From an uncultured beta proteobacterium (GTDB lineage: Bacteria; Pseudomonadota; Gammaproteobacteria; Burkholderiales; SG8-39): a stretch of 64,000 nucleotides of DNA. The position numbers were made by a program, and so were the translations under genes. Under the pieces are notes generated by a model. That model did no database searches. It had not been told where the DNA came from and saw only the letters and a list, made by a program, of their open reading frames with translations. The stretch is taken from positions 124,001 through 188,000 of the forward strand of contig CAIOLO010000032.1 in the NCBI GenBank assembly GCA_903859155.1. The letters run 5' to 3'. This document shows, in pieces, positions 57,357 through 64,000 of this stretch (positions are counted from its first letter, which is position 1; each line of letters opens with the position of its first letter).

Positions 57357-60218
57357 TCAGGCGCATACCGCATCCCTGCCAGCCTGCCCGCCGCCAAAAC
57401 TCGACTGCTGCGGCACCTTGCCGCCACGGGTCACGCGCACCGCGCAATACTTGAATTCCGGAATTTTCCCGACAGGATCGAGCACCGGATTGGTGAGCTT
57501 GTTGGCCGCCGCCTCGTAGAAGCAAAAGGGCACGAAGATCGCGCCCGCCGGAGTGCCTTCGTCGGCACGTGCGTACAGTGATATGGCGCCGCGCCGCGAC
57601 TGCACGGTCAGCACTTGGCCGGGCTTGATGCCCAGGCGAGCCAGCTCCAGCGGATGCAGCGAGGCCACCGGGTCGGGCTCCAGATCGTCGAGCACGCTGG
57701 CCCGGCGCGAGATCGCGCCGGTGTGCCAGTGCTCCAGTTGCCGGCCGGTGATGAGCACCATCGGATAATCCTCGTCCGGGCGCTCATCGGCCGATATCAG
57801 ATCGGCCGGAACGAACCGGCCGCGTCCATTCGCCGTGGGAAAGTGCGTCTTGAAAACCACCGGCTCACCCGGATCCCCTTCCTTTTCGCAAGGGTAGGTC
57901 ACCGCGGAGTCGCGCTCCAGTCGCTCCCAGGTGATGCCTGCGATGGCATCCATGCACTGGCGCATTTCGTTGAAAACCTCGCGGGGGTGCGAATAATCCC
58001 AGGGCAGGCCCAGGCGGCGCGCGATCTCCTGTATCAGCCGGAAATCCTCGCGCGCCTCGCCCGGGGGCTCGATAGCCTTGCGTCCGAGCTGCACCATGCG
58101 GTCGGTATTGGTCACGGTGCCGACCTTCTCCGGCCAGGCGGTGGCCGGCAGTACCACATCGGCCAGGTATGCGGTTTCGGTGAGAAAAATGTCCTGCACC
58201 ACCAGGTGCTCCAGCGTGGCGAGCGCCTGGCGCGCATGCTCGAGATCCGGATCGGACATGGCCGGGTTTTCTCCCATGATGTACATGCCGCGAATCTCGC
58301 CGGCCTGGGCCGCATGCATGATTTCCACCACGGTCAATCCGGGAGCCGGATCCAGTTCCTGCCCCCAGAATTTTTCGAAACGCTGCCGGGCTTCGGGGTT
58401 GTTGACGCGCTGGTAATCCGGATAAAACATCGGCACCAGTCCGGAATCCGAAGCCCCCTGCACGTTGTTCTGCCCGCGCAATGGATGCAGCCCGCAGCCC
58501 GGTCGCCCGATCTGCCCGGTCATGAGCGCGAGCGCGATCAGGCAGCGCGCGTTGTCGGTGCCGTGCACATGCTGCGAGATCCCCATGCCCCACAGGATCA
58601 TGGAGCCCTTCGAGGTGGCATACAGGCGCGCCACCGCACGTATGGTGGCTGCCGGAATCCCGCAGATGGGCGCCATCACTTCGGGACTGAACTTGCGCAC
58701 GTTCTCGCGCAAGGCCTCGTAACCCGAGGTACGGTCGGCGACGAAGGCTTGGTTGACCAGCCCCTCTTCGACGATGGTAAACATGATGGCATTGAGCAAC
58801 GCCACATCGGTGTCGGCATTGAACTGCAGGGCGTAAGTCGCGTGGCGTGCGATCTCGGTGCTGCGCGGATCGGCAACGATCAGTTTGACGCCCTTCTTCA
58901 CCGCGTTCTTGATCCAGGTCGCGGCCACCGGATGGTTCACCGTCGGATTGGAGCCGATCACGAACACCACCTCGGCATTCATCACGTCGCTCACCTGGTT
59001 GGACACGGCGCCGGAATTGACGCCCTCCATCAGCGCCGCCACCGATGACGCGTGGCACAGGCGCGTGCAGTGATCGACGTTGTTTGAACCGAAGCCGGTG
59101 CGCACCAGTTTCTGGAACAGATAAGCCTCTTCGTTGGTTCCCTTGGCCGAACCGAAACCGGCCAGGGCCTTGCTGCCGTGGCGTTCGCGGATATCGCGCA
59201 GCCCGCGCGCGGCGACATCCAGCGCCTCCTCCCAGCTCGCCTCGCGAAAGGCATCCCGCCAGTTATCCGGATCGACGGAAAAATCCTTGTGCTTGGGAAT
59301 GCCGGGCTTGCGAATCAGCGGCCGCGTCAGCCGCTGGCGATGATTGACATAATCGAAACCGTAGCGGCCCTTGACGCACAGACGCCCGTGATTGGCGGGG
59401 CCATCGCGACCCTGCACGAAGATGATCCGCTCCTCCCCGCCCTGTTTCTTGACATGGTAGGTGAGCTGGCAGCCGACGCCGCAATACGGACAGACCGAAT
59501 CGACGCTGCGGTCGGCGGTGAGATTTCCGGCGATTTGCGCAGGTGCGCCGACCGCGGCATCGGCCCGCGCCGGCACCTTGTGCGACAGCGCCCCGGTGGG
59601 GCAGGCCTGCACGCACTCGCCGCAGGCGACACAGCTCGACGTGCCCATGTCATCGTCAAAATCGAACACGATCTTGGATGCGCCGCCGCGAAAGGCGTAG
59701 CCGATCACGTCATTGACCTGCTCCTCGCGGCACGCGCGCACGCAGCGCGTGCACTGGATGCAGGCGTCCAGATTCACCGCGATGGCCGGGTGCGAGATGT
59801 CGGGGGCCGGCTGGGCGCGCGCATCAAAGCGCGGCAAACCGACCTCCAGCTTACCTGCCCAATGATCGAGCTCGGAGTTCAGGGTGTGCGCCGCCTGCGG
59901 CATGTCGGCCATCAGCAACTCGAGCACCATTTTCTGCGCGGCCAGCGCACGCGGGCTGTCGGTGCTCACCTCCATGCCCTCCTGCGGGTGGCGCCAGCAG
60001 GCGGGCGCGAGCACGCGCTCGCCCTTCACCTCCACCACGCATGCGCGGCAGTTGCCCTCGGGCCGCAATCCGTCCTTGTGACAAAGGTGCGGGATTTCAA
60101 TGCCATGACACCTGGCCGCCTGCAGGATGGTCTCCTCCGGGCGAGCGCGCACGGTCTTGCCGTTCAGCTTGAATTCCACCGGCAGGGCCGCCACTTCTTG
60201 TTTGCTGGTCGCCGTCAC
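57357..60218 (-). CDS. fdsA: NAD-dependent formate dehydrogenase, catalytic alpha subunit
   Basis: Molybdenum-bis-MGD formate dehydrogenase of FdsA type, 953 residues. From the N-terminus: a [2Fe-2S] domain (about 15-95), a His/Cys3 cluster segment, two [4Fe-4S] ferredoxin motifs (CIQCTRCVRAC, CVACGECVQACP), the CPYCGVGC cluster of the catalytic domain, and the molybdenum ligand Cys in VDHCTRLCHASS (Cys, not selenocysteine). GTG start 13 bases after the beta subunit stop. The fdsC/fdhD sulfur-insertion and fdsD genes are not seen here. Confidence 0.92.
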   Translation of the reverse strand: MTATSKQEVAALPVEFKLNGKTVRARPEETILQAARCHGIEIPHLCHKDGLRPEGNCRACVVEVKGERVLAPACWRHPQEGMEVSTDSPRALAAQKMVLELLMADMPQAAHTLNSELDHWAGKLEVGLPRFDARAQPAPDISHPAIAVNLDACIQCTRCVRACREEQVNDVIGYAFRGGASKIVFDFDDDMGTSSCVACGECVQACPTGALSHKVPARADAAVGAPAQIAGNLTADRSVDSVCPYCGVGCQLTYHVKKQGGEERIIFVQGRDGPANHGRLCVKGRYGFDYVNHRQRLTRPLIRKPGIPKHKDFSVDPDNWRDAFREASWEEALDVAARGLRDIRERHGSKALAGFGSAKGTNEEAYLFQKLVRTGFGSNNVDHCTRLCHASSVAALMEGVNSGAVSNQVSDVMNAEVVFVIGSNPTVNHPVAATWIKNAVKKGVKLIVADPRSTEIARHATYALQFNADTDVALLNAIMFTIVEEGLVNQAFVADRTSGYEALRENVRKFSPEVMAPICGIPAATIRAVARLYATSKGSMILWGMGISQHVHGTDNARCLIALALMTGQIGRPGCGLHPLRGQNNVQGASDSGLVPMFYPDYQRVNNPEARQRFEKFWGQELDPAPGLTVVEIMHAAQAGEIRGMYIMGENPAMSDPDLEHARQALATLEHLVVQDIFLTETAYLADVVLPATAWPEKVGTVTNTDRMVQLGRKAIEPPGEAREDFRLIQEIARRLGLPWDYSHPREVFNEMRQCMDAIAGITWERLERDSAVTYPCEKEGDPGEPVVFKTHFPTANGRGRFVPADLISADERPDEDYPMVLITGRQLEHWHTGAISRRASVLDDLEPDPVASLHPLELARLGIKPGQVLTVQSRRGAISLYARADEGTPAGAIFVPFCFYEAAANKLTNPVLDPVGKIPEFKYCAVRVTRGGKVPQQSSFGGGQAGRDAVCA

Positions 60219-60231
60219 ATCGCACCTCGGT

Positions 60232-61926
60232 TCAACTGATCTCCTGCGGAAAAAACCGGATCACCGACATCAAAGGGTTCGGCGCCGCCTGTCCGAGCCC
60301 GCAGATCGACGCGTCCATCATCACCTGGGACAATTCGCGCAGCAGCCCCTGATCCCATTTCGCGCCGTCCATCAGTGCCAGCGCCTTGAGCGTCCCCACC
60401 CGGCAGGGAGTGCACTGGCCGCAGGATTCCTCGGAGAAAAACTTCACCATGCTGCGCGCCGCGGCGCTTGCCTTGTCGCGGTCCGACAAGACGATGACCG
60501 CCGCCGAGCCGATGAAGCAGCCATGCGGGTTGAGGGTGTCGAAATCCAGCGGCAAATCACCCATCGACGCGGGCAGGATGCCGCCCGATGCGCCGCCAGG
60601 CAGGTAGGCGTAGAAAGCGTGACCGGCCAGCATGCCGCCGCAGTATTCGTCGATGAGTTCGCTCGCCGTGATGCCGGCCGGGGCCAGATGCACGCCGGGG
60701 GAGTTCACGCGACCGCTCACCGAGAATGAGCGCAGGCCATGGCGGCCGCGGCGGCCGTGCGAGGCGAACCATGCCGGGCCTTTGGTCACGATTTCGCGCA
60801 CCCAGTAAAGGGTTTCCATGTTGTGTTCGAGCGTCGGGTAGCCGAACAGGCCCACCTGCGCGACGAACGGCGGGCGCTGCCTGGGCATGCCGCGTTTGCC
60901 CTCGATGGATTCGATCATCGCCGATTCTTCGCCGCAGATATAGGCCCCGGCCCCGCGGCGCAGGTGGACTGGCGGCAGCGCGCAGGGTCGAGCGTTGCGC
61001 AATTTTTCCAGTTCCCGCTGGAGCAGCGCGCGGCATCCGGCGTATTCGTCGCGCAAATAGATGTAGATCTCGCCCACACCCGCCGCCCAGGCCGCCACCA
61101 GCATGCCTTCGAGGAAACGGTGCGGATCGCGCTCAAGATACCAGCGGTCCTTGAAGGTGCCGGGCTCGCCCTCGTCAATGTTGACCGCCATCACCCGCGG
61201 CTCGGGCGCGGCGGCGACACTGCGCCATTTGCGCCCCACCGGAAAACCCGCGCCGCCCAGTCCGCGCAAGCCCGAGTTCTCCATCATCGCGGTCAGTTCC
61301 TCGCGCGTGTGTCTGCCGGCCAGACAATCGGCAATCAACTGGTACCCCCCGGCGCGTCGATAAGCGGCGAAGTCGACATACTCGGGTTCCGGACATTCGA
61401 TCGCCGCAGCCTTTACTGCCCTGGCCACCGATGCGGCCGTTGCATTGCCGAGCGGATTTCTTCCGACCACTGCCACCGGCGCCGCTTCGCAGCGACCCAC
61501 GCAGGGCGCCGGGATGACGCGCACGCCCGCCCCCAGCATCGCCTGCAATTTCGCCATCAGGGCGTGCGACCCGGCAAGCTCGCAGGAAAGCGAATCGCAA
61601 ACGCGCACCGTCAACGCCGGCGGGGCGGCGGCATTTTCCTTCACCACGTCGAAATGATGATAGAAAGTGGCCACCTCATAGACTTCCGCCGTGGCCATCT
61701 TCAACTCAGCCGCCAGCGCCACCAGGTGCCTCGCGGCCAGATGCCCGAAGCGATCCTGAATGCGGTGCAGATATTCGATCAGCAGATCACGCCGCCGCGG
61801 CGAATCGCCCAGCAATGCACGCAAATCCGCCACGGCCAGCGGCTCGGTGCTGCGGCCCTTCATCTCCGAGCGAACCTTGCGCCCCCCGCCGCCGCGCTTG
61901 CCCCCTGCGGAACCGCCTTCCTTCAT
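60232..61926 (-). CDS. fdsB: Formate dehydrogenase diaphorase subunit (NuoE-NuoF fusion)
   Basis: A 564-residue fusion of a NuoE-like [2Fe-2S] thioredoxin-fold domain (CDSLSCELAG and APCVGRCEAAP cysteines) with a NuoF-like domain that binds FMN and NAD (GLGGAGFPVGRKW, NIDEGEPGTFKDR) and a [4Fe-4S] cluster (ESCGQCTPCRVGT). It passes electrons from the alpha subunit to NAD+. In Ralstonia-type enzymes these are separate FdsG and FdsB. ATG at 61926 with AAGG upstream; an earlier frame start at 61995 adds 23 residues. Confidence 0.9.
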   Translation of the reverse strand: MKEGGSAGGKRGGGGRKVRSEMKGRSTEPLAVADLRALLGDSPRRRDLLIEYLHRIQDRFGHLAARHLVALAAELKMATAEVYEVATFYHHFDVVKENAAAPPALTVRVCDSLSCELAGSHALMAKLQAMLGAGVRVIPAPCVGRCEAAPVAVVGRNPLGNATAASVARAVKAAAIECPEPEYVDFAAYRRAGGYQLIADCLAGRHTREELTAMMENSGLRGLGGAGFPVGRKWRSVAAAPEPRVMAVNIDEGEPGTFKDRWYLERDPHRFLEGMLVAAWAAGVGEIYIYLRDEYAGCRALLQRELEKLRNARPCALPPVHLRRGAGAYICGEESAMIESIEGKRGMPRQRPPFVAQVGLFGYPTLEHNMETLYWVREIVTKGPAWFASHGRRGRHGLRSFSVSGRVNSPGVHLAPAGITASELIDEYCGGMLAGHAFYAYLPGGASGGILPASMGDLPLDFDTLNPHGCFIGSAAVIVLSDRDKASAAARSMVKFFSEESCGQCTPCRVGTLKALALMDGAKWDQGLLRELSQVMMDASICGLGQAAPNPLMSVIRFFPQEIS

Positions 61927-62249
61927 AAGACCGCCTTCATATGCTTTGGCGCAACCGGGATGCCCGCTCGCCCCTGAGTGAACCGAACCTGCCAACCGCG
62001 CAATCAGGAGTGTTGCAGTTTATGCGAGGGACTCCACCTTGGCTACCACTGCACGTCCCACTCCGGCATTGAGCGCCCCAAGTCCTGCCCAGCGCGGCAC
62101 CGCCAACCCCCATGTCATCAATGCAGAACACCTTCGCTGTCATGTCGATGGCCCGGATCTGGGATACTTGCGCCGTAATACTCGCGTACCAGGTGCCTGA
62201 ACATGCTTTTTCATTTCATCAAGCGGCAACATCTTCGCCGCCGCAGACA
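61927..62249. other. Divergent gap before formate dehydrogenase genes
   Basis: 323 bases between the divergent fdsB and the Rossmann-fold gene. Open frames cross it but none has a family match or good ribosome site. No strong promoter, hairpin or operator was recognised, although the promoter of fdsB-fdsA should be here. Confidence 0.35.
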
Positions 62250-62927
62250 ATGACCCACGCAAATACCGGACGCACTCCGCATAGCGTCTTCATTACCGGC
62301 GCCTCCGGATTTATGGGCCGTGCGCTGATTGCGGCGCTGTTGAGCCGCGGCCACAAAGTCCGGGCGCTTGCCAGACAAGCCAGCCAGCACCGCATTCCCG
62401 CAGGCGCCGAGGTGATCGTGGGAAACGCTCTCGACCCGTCCAGTTTTGCCGCGACCATCGCACCGGCCGACACGCTGGTCCATCTGATCGGCACGCCGCA
62501 CCCCGGACCGGGCAAAAGAGCCGGTTATCGCAAGGTGGACCTGCACTCTGTGGATGCCGCGCTCGAGGCCGCCAGCGCCGCGGGCGTGCGCCATTTCGTC
62601 TACGTCAGCGTGGCCCAACCCGCGCCGATAATGTGGTCTTACATTGCCGTGCGCCAGGTTGCTGAATCGCGCATTCGCGCCAGCGGCATCCCGGCCACCA
62701 TTCTTCGACCGTGGTACGTGCTCGGACCCGGCCGTCACTGGCCCGGCATCCTGGCGCCCATTTATGCGCTGTGCGAGTTGCTGCCTGCCACTCGCAACGC
62801 GGCAGGCCGACTCGGGATGGTGACGCTGGAGCAGATGGTGCGCGCGCTGGTGCAGGCCACGGAGCGGGCGCCGTGCGGCGCGCGAATTATCGAGGTGCCG
62901 GGCATCCGCGACGCCGGCAAGGCCTGA
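62250..62927 (+). CDS. NAD(P)-binding Rossmann-fold (SDR/epimerase-like) protein
   Basis: A 225-residue atypical short-chain dehydrogenase-like protein. The N-terminal SVFITGASGFMGRAL gives the dinucleotide-binding Rossmann motif; VHLIGTPHPGPG and FVYVSVAQPAP follow, resembling NmrA/NDUFA9-like family members. The usual YxxxK is not evident (an SYIAVRQ segment is at the expected place), so catalysis is doubtful. The ATG at 62250 is chosen because homology begins there; the frame is open upstream to 62112. Confidence 0.72.
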   Translation: MTHANTGRTPHSVFITGASGFMGRALIAALLSRGHKVRALARQASQHRIPAGAEVIVGNALDPSSFAATIAPADTLVHLIGTPHPGPGKRAGYRKVDLHSVDAALEAASAAGVRHFVYVSVAQPAPIMWSYIAVRQVAESRIRASGIPATILRPWYVLGPGRHWPGILAPIYALCELLPATRNAAGRLGMVTLEQMVRALVQATERAPCGARIIEVPGIRDAGKA

Positions 62928-63044
62928 GGGCTCGCGAGCGCAATCCCGTCCAGACATTACATATACCACATTCGGAATTTAAATACCCTGTTAAAGCAAG
63001 CTGAGCGATAACTTTCTGAAAATTTTTTCAGCAATTAAGGCAAT

Positions 63045-63065
63045 GGGCGGCAAAATATGCCGCCC
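63045..63065 (-). terminator. Hairpin after sucD
   Basis: A perfect 8-bp G/C stem (63045-63052 with 63058-63065, 5-base loop) twelve bases after the sucD stop. The following reverse-strand sequence is only moderately T-rich. A second AT stem (CTGAAAA/TTTTCAG) lies about 15 bases further. Probably the end of the sucCD transcript. Confidence 0.5.
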
Positions 63066-63076
63066 TCTGCGGTTCG

Positions 63077-63961
<885 letters not shown>

Positions 63962-63963
63962 GA

Positions 63964-64000
63964 TCAGTTCTTTCCTTTCGACGCCGCAACCACGCGCTCC
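63964..64000 (-). CDS. sucC: Succinyl-CoA ligase beta subunit, last codons only
   Basis: The reverse strand reads [11 protein letters not shown] and then TGA at 63966-63964, two bases before the sucD ATG. The position and the overlap with the sucD ribosome site fit the 3' end of sucC. Only twelve codons are visible, so the call rests on context. Confidence 0.55.
   Translation of the reverse strand, partial: ERVVAASKGKN

Noticed and set aside
57615-61977. Long + strand frames opposite the formate dehydrogenase genes
   Set aside because: Same cause; products are His/Arg/Gly-rich without recognisable folds, while the reverse strand encodes intact Fe-S and molybdopterin motifs.

Overview
The window looks like a chromosomal segment of a betaproteobacterium. 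The basis is family content and gene order: ilvB-ilvH-ilvC-psd-pssA-leuA, holC-valS, lptF/lptG divergent from pepA, a rubrerythrin/Fe-S protein/DUF3501/CNP1 cluster, DUF2069, DUF3619, DUF3106, and a SucD of betaproteobacterial type. No rRNA, tRNA, insertion sequence, prophage or CRISPR array was recognised. Non-ATG starts are frequent.

Region 1 (1-28.9 kb) is mostly housekeeping. It starts inside obgE, followed by proB, a four-gene reverse-strand rubrerythrin/Fe-S/DUF3501/CNP1 group, rppH, proS, a lytic transglycosylase and DUF2069. The branched-chain amino acid and phospholipid block follows (leuA with a candidate Leu-rich leader peptide, pssA, psd, a small lipoprotein, ilvC, ilvH, ilvB). 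Then come an ECF-sigma operon whose sigma gene probably begins with CTG, lptG/lptF, pepA, holC, valS, tusA, an orphan chrB, a BepA-like protease and moaC.

Region 2 (28.9-38.4 kb) is an accessory glycan or glycoprotein locus. It has three TPR-glycosyltransferase fusions of different families (GT61, GT41, GT9-like), a GT8-like transferase, an acetyltransferase, and two tandem DegT-type aminotransferase paralogues. The second paralogue has Arg where the PLP-binding Lys should be.

Region 3 (38.6-50.8 kb) is a reverse-strand signalling cluster. In transcription order it encodes a CHASE2 Ser/Thr kinase, a PP2C phosphatase, an FHA protein, a CHASE2 adenylate cyclase, a class II cyclic-nucleotide phosphodiesterase, a GAF-PilB/GspE-type ATPase and a GAF-HD-GYP protein. 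Together they suggest a circuit in which cyclic nucleotide and phospho-Ser/Thr signals control a pilus or secretion-type ATPase and c-di-GMP turnover. This is the best candidate here for an undescribed system.

Region 4 (51.2-62 kb) is visibly richer in G+C and encodes oxalate and formate metabolism: formyl-CoA:oxalate CoA-transferase, oxalyl-CoA decarboxylase, formate-tetrahydrofolate ligase and an NAD-dependent formate dehydrogenase with fused diaphorase subunits. It also has a stand-alone homologue of the hydrolase domain of 10-formyl-THF dehydrogenase (ALDH1L). Frc and Oxc would turn oxalate into formate and CO2; formate would then yield NADH or enter the folate C1 pool. The window closes with a small Rossmann-fold protein, sucD and the last codons of sucC.
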